Source of the DNA: Gordius sp. MW1
Lineage: Eukaryota > Nematomorpha > Gordioida > Gordea > Gordiidae
Assembly (NCBI GenBank): GCA_964036665.1
Contig: OZ038528.1
Span: 25,965,245-26,029,244, forward strand
Reading direction: 5' to 3'
Length of the DNA stretch: 64,000 nucleotides
Part shown: piece after piece, positions 9,976 through 20,125 of the stretch
How the letters are laid out: every line of letters starts with the position of its first letter
Position numbering within the stretch: position 1 is the stretch's first letter
Notes under the pieces: model-generated
Told to the model about the DNA's origin: nothing
Database searches by the model: none
What the model saw: only the letters and a program-made list of their open reading frames with translations
Made by a program: the position numbers and the translations under genes

Positions 9976-12082
9976 CCCGAGAGGTACCAGTGTAACCTGT
10001 AGGTGACACCACTTTGAACGCTTATAATTTTTAAACTATTGGATGAAATATTAATTTTTAAATTGAATATGGAAGAGCACACTTAGGCGAATCAGCTGAT
10101 ATGTTTGATTCCCCTTCCTCTTCCTTCTTTTATTAATAATAAGGTTTCAAATATCGCTAATTTTGAAATTTCGACTGCTTCTCATATATTCATTAAAAAT
10201 GGAGACTCAACCAGATGTAATCTTATTTTAATTTATATCATTAAAATCTTGACACTTTCACAATTATTTTGATATGAAATTTAATTGTTTTTGGTTAATT
10301 AAAATGGGAATAATGTTGGTCCAAAGTTTGGTGTAACCTGTAGTTGCACTGGGCAGAGGTCCATACGTATAAGCTTATTTAAATGAGTAATGCTACTTTT
10401 TTATTTTCTTTAATTTGATTTTTTATAAGTAAGATTGTATAAAAATATCCTTATTACAAAGTTAATTTCGCTTTGAGGTAAAAATTATATGATTAATTTA
10501 ACTTTTGACCCCATTCACTTGGAAAATCCTGAAGATTACTTGAAACAATTTCTTTCAAATGATGTTATTTTGTATGTGATGAATATGAGTAAATTTAACT
10601 GTTAATGAATTTAAAGTCTAAACTCAATTCTTTTTTTAACGGGCTACTAGTTTCCTAAGTATATTAAAATGTTTTAGGAGCTCTGACCTGACTGTTTTAA
10701 CATAATGGTATCTAGTGGAATGCGTAGAATCGCTTCCAAAAAATAACTAAATATTTACATTTGGCCAGCAAATTGGTAAGGGTCGACGCTTTTTTCAAAG
10801 TTCGAGATTATATGGATCCTTTAAATGAAAAGTTCAAAAGCAACTTAAACATGCTAGCTCTTCTCACATATCCATGGATGAGTGTATGGTTCCTTATTTC
10901 GGGACCACAATGCAAAACAATTTATAAAAGGCAAGCCTTTTCGTTTTGACTATAATATGTGGTGTGCTGCAACAAAAAATGGCTACCTTGTAAGATTTCA
11001 ACCTTACCAGGTGCCTAAATTTTCCTTAAATTGACAAAACGAAATAAGTTTAGGAGGAGCGGTCATGTTAGACTTAGTAAATCAACTACGACCAGAATGT
11101 GGTCCATACAATATTTATTTCGATAATTTTTCGAGCCTCAATTTAATGATATATCTTTCAAAGATGAATATTGGGGGCACAGGAACTGTGCGGGTCGATT
11201 GTTTAAAATCCTGATCATCGATGTAAAGGAACGAGGGTTTCTATCAAAAAACACCTATTTGATGGCTGTCCGATGGAATGATAATAATATTGCCACAATG
11301 TTGTCAAATTGTTATAGGGGCCTATCACCTCTATCGGAAGAATCATTTTAAAGCGAAAAAATAGAAAAAAATTGTAATTCAATATATATCCTCATATGAT
11401 CAAAATGTCTAATTGTTTTATGGGCGGTGTCGATCGCGTTGAGCCAATATGGATGCAACTTGATTAACATTTCGCGACAGAAAAGTGGTGTTTTCCTATA
11501 TTTGCATTTGGGCTGGATGCTGCATGCCAAAATGCATGGCATCTATATTGCTTCAATAGGGGAAAATTACATTATGTAATTTCAAGAGAGAGATAGCGCA
11601 AAATTATTTAAAAAATACGGACAACCGCGTAAACGGACTTTAAACCCTAAACTAACTAATTTCAAGAATAATATAACATAAAACAAAAGGTATCGTGCAC
11701 TCAAAGGCGTTGTGTCGTCTGTCGTAAAGCTAGTAGAATTTTTTTTTGCATTTTATAAAGTAGGCCTTCTCATACATTGTTGGTCAATATTTCATAATAA
11801 TTAACATATTTTATACTCTTTGATGTTAGTTAATACATTTTTATGTATTTTATATAAAAATCATCATTATTGTATACATAATTGTACAATTTAATAAATT
11901 TTCTTTATACGTGAGTATATTTGTGCTGCCCAGTGTAACCTGTAGGTGACACCCCTTTTTTCTCAAAGTAAATAATTTTTACAAAATTTTTCAATTGCTT
12001 AGCTTTATTTAGCATGTAAGAAAGCCCAGAAAAAAATTTCATAAAAAATTTTTCGGCCGAACTGGGTCTGGTTCCTGTCGAG
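9976..12082 (+). mobile_element. piggyBac-type element, decayed
   Basis: The left end CCCGAGAGGTACC follows CTAA (a mutated TTAA). The right end, read inverted, is CTCGACAGGAACC and is followed by TTAA at 12,083-12,086. Eleven of 13 terminal bases agree. TTAA targets and C-rich short inverted ends are the piggyBac signature. A subterminal quasi-palindrome GTGTAACCTGTAGGTGACAC is present near both ends (9,991 and 11,935) and in altered form near 10,332. The interior carries a broken transposase. Confidence 0.75.
10495..11640 (+). pseudogene. piggyBac transposase pseudogene (DDE_Tnp_1_7 family)
   Basis: Recognisable pieces occur in order across several frames: an acidic N-terminal piece reading PIHLENPEDYLKQFLSNDV (about 10,510), then FFKVRDYMDPLNEKF (10,790), then a segment like the family's catalytic SxDExMVPxxG region (10,870), then YNMWCAATKNGYLVRF (10,950), then YNIYFDNF (11,110), which matches the second catalytic aspartate region, and finally a cluster like the family's conserved C-terminal block (11,390-11,540). 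Frameshifts and stops separate them, so no functional product is possible. The order and spacing match the piggyBac family and agree with the TTAA-flanked ends. Confidence 0.72.
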
Positions 12083-12500
12083 TTAAAACATTTTTGATAA
12101 ATGTTAGCTTTGCTTTTTGACCATTTTATACAAACTTGGAATAAAGCTTATATAAACAATTATTATTAAGTAACTTATTAAAGTGCTAGATTCTTGAAGT
12201 GGATTTTGGCTACTAACAAAATCTCTAATTAACTGGTATAAATTTGAAATGCGAGTTGAGATACTGATGAATAATTGAATAGAGAGGGAAATGTATTCAA
12301 TTTTAATTGCTAATTTAATAAACATTAAAACAATTATAAATTATGAAACGTAATAGAAACACACCTTTGTTTATAATCTAAAATACAAAAAATTTGAAAG
12401 GTTTTTTGGCCTTTAGCGGGCCCTGCCTATTTATAGGCCCGGCCCGAGCCCACTGGATGGCATTAGGGCCCGTCCAGGCCGGGTTTGTTGTTTTTTTGAT

Positions 12501-12803
12501 GGTGCCCTATCGACTCGCCGATAACCATCACGCCAATTTTACCCTGGGACATTTCTGATCATTGTTGTCACATAATTTTAAAATATTCTTTTAATTGATT
12601 AACTCCGCGATTTTTATAGTTGTTAATGATATTAGTAATTTTGTAATGTGATGTGAAGGATTCAAAAAATAAGATTGTTTATATTAGTGAATTATACACT
12701 CACCACCAAATAAAAAATGGGGTGAGATATTACTTATGCGGGGTTGGGTTTGCAATATTACATTAATATAATTGAAGTTATGAAAAACATAACTATTATA
12801 ATG
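12501..12803. other. Short AT-rich spacer, no gene seen
   Basis: Nothing recognisable lies between the GC-rich repeat and the 5' LTR that starts at 12,808. Confidence 0.4.
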
Positions 12804-12807
12804 GATG

Positions 12808-13541
12808 TGTGGCGCTTTAGACATTGACGACATCAAGTAACGAATTGACTAATGACATCAAATTGGAGTTTTTGGAATTCATCTATCCATCTAAAATTCT
12901 GATATGCAACATCCGCAATTCTCCTATCCATCTAAATTTTGATATGCAACACCCATCGTATGGAGAGGGGGCGGCTGCCCCCCCTAATTTAAAAAAAAAA
13001 AATTCAATTTTAAAAACCCTAACAAATTAAAAAAAAATTATTTCCCCCCCCCCCCAATTAGCCGGAGGGGGGCAGCCGGACCCCCTGCCCCCCCCCTAAT
13101 TTGCCAGGGGGGGCAGGGGGTCTGGCTGCCCACACTGCCTAATTTAGGGCAGTTGCTTTTTTTTTGCTCTCAGGAAAATTTTCGGATAGTATTTTTTTTT
13201 GCTCTGAGAAAATTTTTTGGATAGTCGTGATCTTTTTTTTTTTTTTGCTCTCAGGAAAATTTTTGGATTTTTTTTTGTCGCAGGAAAATTTTAATCTGCC
13301 CCCCGCCCCCCTAATTCAAAACCTGCGTACGCCCATGGCAACACCGCAATACCTTTTACTCATATCAATTACTCATCTAGGCGATAATTAACTTGTATCG
13401 TCGTTACTTTAATCGTCGCTTTTAATATGCGCTTCTATCCAACCTCGCTAATTATAATTGTTTATAATATTGTTTGTGTCAAAGAAATAAAAGGAAAGAA
13501 AAACATATACTTATAATTACATCCTTTACACATTCATTATA
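12808..13541 (+). repeat. 5' LTR, interrupted
   Basis: It starts TGTGGCGCTTTAGACATTGA and ends in ACACATTCATTATA, matching the LTR at 18,507-18,848 with only scattered differences. A 384-bp MITE with an 8-bp duplication sits at 12,954-13,337. Removing the MITE and one duplication copy leaves 342 bp. Confidence 0.85.
12954..13337. mobile_element. 384-bp GC-rich MITE in the 5' LTR
   Basis: GCAACACC is duplicated exactly at 12,946-12,953 and 13,338-13,345, and the right LTR has this site once (filled LTR versus empty LTR). The right end, read inverted, is CATGGGCGTACGCAGG, of the GGCGTAGCC family; the left end CATCGTATGG has decayed. The interior has opposed poly-C and poly-G runs around GGCAGCCGGACCCCCTGCC and several CTCAGGAAAATTTT repeats. 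Confidence 0.8.
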
Positions 13542-13542
13542 T

Positions 13543-13560
13543 TGGTCACCCTGACGTGAT
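13543..13560 (+). promoter_or_regulatory. Probable primer-binding site
   Basis: TGGTCACCCTGACGTGAT lies one base after the 5' LTR. A TGG start right after the LTR is what tRNA 3'-CCA priming requires. I did not assign the tRNA. The last eight bases were duplicated by the insertion that follows. Confidence 0.6.
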
Positions 13561-14579
13561 TAGTGTTTCGATCTTGTCTCGTCTCGGTCTCGAAAACAAA
13601 ATCTCGTCTCGTCTCGGGAGCGATTATAAAAATCTCGATCTCGTCTCGGTCTAGAAAAATCTCGGTCTCGTCTCGTCTCGACGAGAATTCTCGTCTCGTC
13701 TCGACTTTTAAAAAATATATATACGGAATATAAAATTCTCCTGTTTTATTAAAAATATTAAATCAGTGTTAAAAAATCCAAATGGCAAACTTTTATATTT
13801 TTTGAAAAACTATAATACACAAACTCTTTAAAGATTTAACGGGACACGACTCTCATTGGCAATATAAGGATATGAATTAATTCATAAAGATAATATTTTC
13901 TATGGAAACTACAGTTTCGCGTATTTATTTTATATTCTACAATTATAGGAATTAAGGTATACTATTAGTTGAAGCATAAAAACTTTTAAAACCTCATGTT
14001 TTAAGATTTAATCAATTACGGTGTCATTTAATACTCTATTGTACCTTTGAAATTGTTAGGCGGGTGCTCAAAAACCTGAAGCCACCTTAGTTCAACTTGT
14101 ATAATTGTTCAAACTGATTGAACACCAATTTATAATTAACGCATCATGCAGGTAACTGCGAAATTCAAATATGCTTTAGTAATATTTACTATTCCACCAG
14201 AACTCATTCTAAGCCTAAAATTTTGATTATAAAATTATTCACATACCCTAAAGGTCAATCATACTTAGGTAAATGATTGCCAAATTTTAATTTTTGCAAT
14301 GATATATAATATTTCCTACACTTAGAAATTTTTTTAATATCAAATATATTCCATACATATTGATTTACACTTATTACCTTAAATGTAAATCATGCAAATT
14401 AAAATAAACAATAATTTACTAAAAACTAACGATCAATAAAAAGTCGCCATCTCGCCGAAAAAATTTCCTATCGTCTCGTCTCGACATAAAAATTCTCGTC
14501 TCGATCTCGACTCCATTTTAATTCTCGTCCCGTCTCGTCTCGCGAGACCGAGATTTTTCTCGGTTTTTCCGCATCACTA
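13561..14579. mobile_element. 1-kb hAT-type element with TCTCG subterminal arrays
   Basis: GACGTGAT is duplicated exactly at 13,553-13,560 and 14,580-14,587. The element begins TAGTGTTTCG and ends, inverted, TAGTGATGCGG. Both flanks of the interior carry dense TCTCG or CGAGA arrays in opposite orientation (about 13,570-13,710 and 14,445-14,560). No transposase is visible. It sits between the primer-binding site and gag, and the right-hand target copy contains the first two bases of the gag ATG. Confidence 0.82.
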
Positions 14580-14585
14580 GACGTG

Positions 14586-15143
14586 ATGGAAACAAAGACA
14601 ACAATCCCAGACTCCAATAAACCAAGAGAAAGCGCAGTTCATGTGAGAATTCCTGAATTCCATCCTAAAAATGTACGCATATGGTTGTCGCAGGTAGAAG
14701 CCGTGTTTCATACACGCAACATATCCTCGCAGAAAACTAAGTATTCCTACCTAGTCGAATCGATACCCCCAGAAGTCGCGGAAGAGGTGACAGACCTCAT
14801 ATTCACGGTTCCAGAATCTGCCCCTTACGACAAACTGAAGGAGGCAATCTTGAAAAGATTGGGAGACAGTGACGAGAAGAGAATTAGGAATTTATTGAAT
14901 CAAATATTCCTTAGCGACCGCACCCCCTCACAGTTGTTAAGGTATTTAAAATCTCGTTTAGGTAGTAACGTAATGGACGAAAAGATCCTTCGAAGCCTGT
15001 GGATCGAAAATCTGCCACAGCAAATAACCAGTGTTCTAGTCACATTGGGTGATGACCAACCGCTGGACAAAATTGCGGAAATTGCCGACAGAGTCTACGA
15101 AACATTTGCATCTAGCAATATAACACAAGTAAACAAGCCCTAG
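14586..15143 (+). CDS. Ty3/gypsy gag-like protein
   Basis: The open frame from the ATG at 14,586 (185 residues) holds the capsid-like pattern of mag-type gag proteins: PEFHPKNVRIWLSQVEAVF near residue 25, then KYSYLVESIPPEV, PYDKLKEAILKRL, and SDRTPSQLLRYLKSRLG, ending IAEIADRVYETF. No CCHC nucleocapsid knuckle remains before the stop. In a live element this would build the particle. Here it is the only long intact frame of the element, and downstream pol is broken. Confidence 0.75.
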   Translation: METKTTIPDSNKPRESAVHVRIPEFHPKNVRIWLSQVEAVFHTRNISSQKTKYSYLVESIPPEVAEEVTDLIFTVPESAPYDKLKEAILKRLGDSDEKRIRNLLNQIFLSDRTPSQLLRYLKSRLGSNVMDEKILRSLWIENLPQQITSVLVTLGDDQPLDKIAEIADRVYETFASSNITQVNKP

Positions 15144-15399
15144 AACAATCAAGCAAATGAAATACAGGAGAGGTTAATCAATTAACAAACAGAACAGAAG
15201 GATTTTTTAGAGCTCGGAGACAAACAAGCAGATCAAGATCTGCATCAAGACAACGGACAGATAACGTTTGTTGGTACTATTATAAATTCGGAATGGAAGG
15301 GAAGAAGTGCGTACAGCCATGCAATTTTAACATCAACCCCCAACCAAAAAACTGACAAACCGTCCCATATGGGCTACTATAAAAAACGGCCGTACTTTT

Positions 15400-18360
15400 A
15401 GCCGCCTTTCTATTTATTCGACCGGTCCACCCAACGGAAATATCTCGTGGATACCGGAGCTGAGGATAGTGTGATCCCACCTCCGCAAAAACACCCACGC
15501 AATCCTACCGGCCCAACTCTCCAGGCGGCAAACCAAAGCAGCATTGATACGTACGGGTAAATTGTCCTGAGTTTAGACCTAGGATTAAGGCGGGATCTCA
15601 AATGGATATTTTTAGTGGCTAACGTACACACCCCTATAGCTGACTTACTGCACCACTATAAGTTAGTTGTGGACAGCAACAATAAACGACTTATAGACAG
15701 CACCACACAATTATCATCGAGAGGAACATCTTCCCCACACCAGACATTCGGTATCCGTGTGGCACTCAACAATCACAGCACAAAATTCGATGCAATTCTG
15801 CACGAATTTCGTCAGTCATATCCCCTCTAAACTTCAACCGTCAGATTCCACCTCATGAGGCACTCCACCACATATTGACGAAAGGACCAGCTCAGTACGC
15901 ACGTCCAAGAAGACTAACGGCGGAAAAGTTGAACGTCGCGAAAAAAGAATTCGAATATATGTTAGAATTAGGAATCTTTCAGAAATCAGAAAGCAACTGG
16001 GCAGCCCTTGCATTTAGCCGTTATAAAGACAGGTGATTGGAGGCCTTGTGGAGACTACAGAGGCCTGAATAAAGTTACAATACCAGACAGATATCCCATA
16101 CCACACTTACACGACTTTACTGCCAATCTTCACAACAAAAACATATTTTCCAACTGGACCTCGTAAGAGCTTATCATCGCATCCCCGTTGCGCCAAAGGA
16201 CGTATGCAAAATAGCCGTCACAACACCTTTCGGCCTGTACGAATTCGCAAGAATGCCGTTCGGACTAAAAAACGCAGCACAGACGTTCCAACGATTCATT
16301 GATGAAGTCCTAAGAGGATTAGATTGCGTTTAAGCGTACATCGATGATATCCTCATAGCAAGCGCATCGGAGCAGGAACACGAACAGCACTTGAGAATCG
16401 TTCTTCAACGATTGCAAGAGTACGATCTTAGAATCAACCCTTCGAAGTGCAAATTCGGAGTTAGCGAACTCGAATTTATCGGACACCAGGTATCAAGCAC
16501 CGGTATTGCCCCACTACTGGACAAAGTTAAGGACATCAACGAGTTTACGATGCCTGATTCACTAAAAAAGCTCCGGAGATTTCTAGGAATGATAAATTTC
16601 TATCGTAGATTTCTACCGGGAATTTCCCGAACCCTTCAACCTCTGACCGATTTGCTGAAAAAGTCTAAAAAGTCCGTAACCTGCAACGACGTACAGGTCA
16701 AGGCATTTGAAGAAGCAAAAGCAGCATTAGTGAATTTTACCACACTAACCTTTTGAATATGGACTCCCTAACAAAAATCACACTAACCACTGATGCATCA
16801 GACACGGCGGTCGGAGTAGTTTTAGAGGAAACCATTTCGGACAAGGTATACCCATTAGCATTCTACTCAGCGAAATTTCAACCCACTCAGACCCGGTACA
16901 GCACTTTTGGCCGAGAACTTCTCGCAATCTATTTGGCCATAAAGCATTCCGCCACATCTTAGAAGGTCGTGATCTTACCATCTATACCGACCATAAACCA
17001 CTCACCTACGCATTCAACGCAAAACGCGACCAGTATTCTCCAAGAGAAACAAGACAGTTGGACCTTATCTCGCAATATACTACTGACATACGATTCATTA
17101 AAGGCGAAAGCAACACAGTAGCGGACGCTCTTTATCCCGGATGGAAATAGATTTTATTAAGTTACCAAAAATTCCGGATTTGGAGGAAATTAGCAAGCAC
17201 CAGAGGTCTGATGAATCCTTGAAAGCACTAAAAAACTCATCATCCCTAAAGTGACAACTAATTTCTATCCCAGGATCAGAGTGTAAAGTTCTTTGTGATA
17301 ACCACTAAACCCCGACAGGTATTACCTGAAACGCTCAGAAGAAAGGTTTTCGATCACTTTCATGCTTTTTCTCACCCTGCCATACGAGCGACAAGCAAAC
17401 TGATTTCAAGAGTGTATGTGTGGCCTTCGATGAACCAAGACGTTAGAAATTGGGCTAAGTGTTGTTTAAAATCCCAACTTAACAAAGTTCATAAACACAC
17501 TATAACGACGCCCGGGACTTTCGCACAACCAGACGCAAGATTCTCACACATAAATGTCGATTTAGTTGGACCACTACCACCTTCAAACGGTTTTACACAT
17601 ATTTTGACAGCAATCAATCGTTTCTCGAGATGTCCCATGGCGTTCCACTTAAAGAAACATCTACCGAAGAGATCGCTTCCAAGCTAATCGAAAGTTGGAT
17701 AGCCAATTATGGTGTCCCAATTACAATTACTACCGACAAAGGATCGCTGTTTCAGTCAGGACTTTTCAGACAACTATTCAACACACTAGGATGCAAGCAT
17801 ATAAAAACCACTGCCTATAACCCATCCGCCAAAGGACTCGTGGAACGCTTCCACAGACAATTAAAGGCATCTTTAAAAGCCATTGAAAAAATCAAATGGA
17901 GTGAAGTTCTTCCACTCGTGTTACTTGGTATCCGCGCCACAATCAAGGAAGACATTGGACTAACACCATCCAAACTCGTACATGGAACCAACATACTGCC
18001 TGGAGACTATTTTCTACAGTAACCTGAAGCCAACCAACAACCAAAAATGGAATTGCATAACTTTGTAGACAAACTAAGAAAGGCAATGATGGCAATACCG
18101 TACCACATACCGCAACACCACAGGAAGCCAAAAGAACTCAAGATCTGTTAGAAACTTCTCATGTTTTGTCAGAAACGACGCAGTTCGCAGGCCACTCACC
18201 TCACCATACGACGGGCCGTTTAAAGTGTTAAAACGCGAGCCAAAATATTTCGTCATAGAAAAAAATGGTAAAAGAGATTCAGTCTCATTAAACAGATTAA
18301 AACCCTGCCATCTAAGTAGAGAGGAACCATTCTTTCTGATTGCCGACGCAAGCTGAATCA
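15400..18360 (+). pseudogene. Ty3/gypsy pol: protease, RT, RNase H, integrase (broken)
   Basis: The protease active site appears as VDTGAEDSVIP near 15,447. Reverse transcriptase follows from about 15,835, with [13 protein letters not shown] (16,150), [13 protein letters not shown] (16,260) and the catalytic YIDDILIA (16,338), preceded by a stop codon two residues upstream. The connection and RNase H parts (16,391-17,150) include TTDASDTAVGVVLEE and a TDHKPLTYAF piece in another frame. Integrase (17,295-18,022) shows a decayed zinc-binding end, HINVDLVGPLPPS (17,550) and TDKGSLFQSG (17,740). A C-terminal domain continues in shifted frames to about 18,355. At least five frameshifts or stops are seen, so the polyprotein is dead. 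Confidence 0.85.
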
Positions 18361-18493
18361 ACGCCCCAAGAGGCGGAAGAACCAGCCAAAGTAACTAGAA
18401 AAGGTAGAAAAGTCTATGGCCCAAAAATCCTCATGAATACATCACATAAGTTTTAGCCATTTTATCGACATATTTAAAACCTTAAATATATCT

Positions 18494-18506
18494 GGAAGGG
18501 GAGTAT
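18494..18506 (+). promoter_or_regulatory. Polypurine tract
   Basis: GGAAGGGGAGTAT directly precedes the 3' LTR at 18,507, the position from which plus-strand DNA synthesis is primed in LTR retrotransposons. Confidence 0.7.
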
Positions 18507-18848
18507 TGTGGCGTTTTACACATTGACGACATCAAGTGACGAATTGACTAATTACATCGAATTGGAGTTTTCGGAATTCATCTATCCATCTAAAATTCTG
18601 ATATGCAACATCCGCAATTCTTCTATCCATTAGAATTTTGATATGCAACACCGCAATACCTTTTACACATATCAATTACTCATCTACGCGATAATTAACT
18701 TGTATCGTCGTTACTTTAATCGTCGCTTTTAATATTCGCTTCTATCCAACCTCGCTAATTATAATTGTTCATAATATTGTTTGTGTCAAAGAAATAAAAG
18801 GAAAGAAAAACATATACTTATAATCACATCCTTTACACATTCATTATA
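18507..18848 (+). repeat. 3' LTR, uninterrupted
   Basis: Starts TGTGGCGTTTTACACATTGA and ends ACACATTCATTATA. It is the empty-site reference for the insertion in the left LTR: GCAACACC occurs once here, near 18,645. Confidence 0.85.
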
Positions 18849-18852
18849 GATG

Positions 18853-19530
18853 AAATAAAAAGATTATTAAATATAACTTGCAACCACTAAAAGTGTTGTC
18901 TGCAAAAAGCCGGCAGGCATCTGCGGTTAAATTCAACAATATCTAAGCGGTTTTCTTTTTGAATTAAACATTTGGAAAATGTTTAAAGAGGATGGACTGA
19001 GGCCTATAACTACACTAGTGTCCAACTGAGAGCATGAGGCGCCAATTTGGTGCAAATATTACAGTTAACGTCTTGTGGTCCTCCAAGAGGGCGTTATACT
19101 TTTGAATGAAGAAGGCGGAACCGGTGAAATTGAAATTAAGAATTAGACCAGGAGAAGGGTCAGATGCCTGCAAAACGCACGAAATGTTAGATTCATGGAG
19201 ATCAACATGCACGACGGAACTCCTTTTATGCCAATATTTTAGTTTGTTTATATAGCATTACACTTGGAAAATAATACTTCAAAATTGGTATTGAAAATTC
19301 GACTTTAGAAATATAAACTAAGAAAGTTTTGCATCCTTTAACAACCCATAAAGCCAGCTTGATAATCTTTAAGTAACTCATAACCAGTTCAATAAGAATT
19401 GAGGTTGGGCTGAAATGCTGCTCGGTATCATGCCCGATAAAAAATAATCAACGGAGCGCGATATCAGCATTCCAATCTTTCTTTCCATTGTGTAACTTTA
19501 TGGATTCCCTGAGTTTATATTACCAGATCA
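18853..19530. other. Spacer between the retrotransposon and the receptor array
   Basis: No gene or repeat is recognised. Similarity to the other two receptor units starts at about 19,530, downstream of receptor A's stop codon. Confidence 0.45.
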
Positions 19531-19579
19531 AACCGCTTATATACTACAATCACAAACTATTTATGTGATGGATTGGTAA

Positions 19580-19585
19580 TTTATT
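19580..19585 (-). terminator. Candidate poly(A) signal of receptor A
   Basis: AATAAA on the minus strand lies about 125 bp past the stop codon at 19,709-19,711. The same GGTAATTTATTAAAAT context is kept in units B and C (near 29,548 and 38,985). Confidence 0.4.
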
Positions 19586-19708
19586 AAAATATGAATTTTT
19601 ATTGGAAAAAAACAAAATGGTTACAGCTTACCTATGAGAAAACATGTAAACACAATAACGAATGTTAAATATAAATTAAGAACGTGTACACTATGGCATT
19701 TATCATAA

Positions 19709-20125
19709 TTAAGGCATTGAATAATGGTTTTTAACAATTTGATATATCGCAGTAATTTTTGTTAAATAAAATACACTATATAACATCGTTAAATAACAAA
19801 TGTAATTTACCAATGCCCCATAAAAATTGTCAAGAGAAAAATAACTTACTATAGAAATCACATCCACGATAACTACAACATATGAAGTTATTTGAAGTTT
19901 AAAAGCTTTTTGAAAACCGAACCTTTTGCCCAAACGTACAACATAAATGATAAGTAATAAATTAAGAAATAGTTCAATTAGCAATTGAAGAATGACGAAC
20001 AATGTAGCTTGGGGGTAAGGATCACAGCTAATCCTTGTCCGAGGAGGATTATTCTGACGAGGGAAATAGTCAACAATCAAAGGTTTCGTATCGCCAAATG
20101 CGATGTAAATTATGGTTAGTGAGAG
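19709..20125 (-). CDS. Receptor A exon 4: membrane segments 4 (end) to 7
   Basis: The exon opens after a TATCTTTTAG acceptor in phase 0 with LSLTIIYIAFGDTKPL. It then carries the second-loop cysteine (RISCDPYP) and segments 5 (ATLFVILQLLIELFLNLLLI), 6 (ITSYVVVIVDVISIVSYF) and 7 (YICYLTMLYSVFYLTKITA), and ends IVKNHYSMP. The intracellular tail is very short for the family. Confidence 0.85.
   Translation of the reverse strand, partial: LSLTIIYIAFGDTKPLIVDYFPRQNNPPRTRISCDPYPQATLFVILQLLIELFLNLLLIIYVVRLGKRFGFQKAFKLQITSYVVVIVDVISIVSYFSLDNFYGALVNYICYLTMLYSVFYLTKITAIYQIVKNHYSMP

Larger units (their letters stand above)
9577..12500. repeat. GC-rich-ended repeat hosting the piggyBac element
   Basis: The left side (9,577-9,740) contains GGCCCGCCCC, AGCCCGAGCCC and GCCCGGGCTC. 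The right side (12,395-12,490) contains the inverse style, GGCCCGGCCCGAGCCC and GGCCGGGTTTG. The left 300 bp match the dispersed repeat at 6,253-6,700. I read this as one older element split by the piggyBac insertion at 9,976-12,082. The outer ends are approximate and no target duplication was found. Confidence 0.4.
12808..18848 (+). mobile_element. Ty3/gypsy LTR retrotransposon, decayed, with nested insertions
   Basis: Two LTRs of 342 bp (after removing an insertion in the left one) enclose gag, protease, reverse transcriptase, RNase H and integrase in the Ty3/gypsy order. GATG flanks both outer ends (12,804-12,807 and 18,849-18,852), a 4-bp target duplication typical of this group. A primer-binding site follows the left LTR and a purine tract precedes the right one. 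Pol is broken by frameshifts and stops. Two DNA elements have since inserted (12,954-13,337 and 13,561-14,579). The gag style suggests the mag-like arthropod or invertebrate lineage; that is inference. Confidence 0.85.

Noticed and set aside
13570..13710. TCTCG array as an ordinary microsatellite
   Set aside because: It is mirrored in inverse orientation at the other end of an element with an exact 8-bp target duplication, so it is part of the element.
15280..15631. Minus-strand frames opposite the gypsy protease region
   Set aside because: They are shadows of the gag-pol coding strand, which carries the recognisable DTGA protease motif.
17943..18361. Minus-strand frames opposite integrase
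   Set aside because: They are shadows of the decayed integrase C-terminus on the plus strand.
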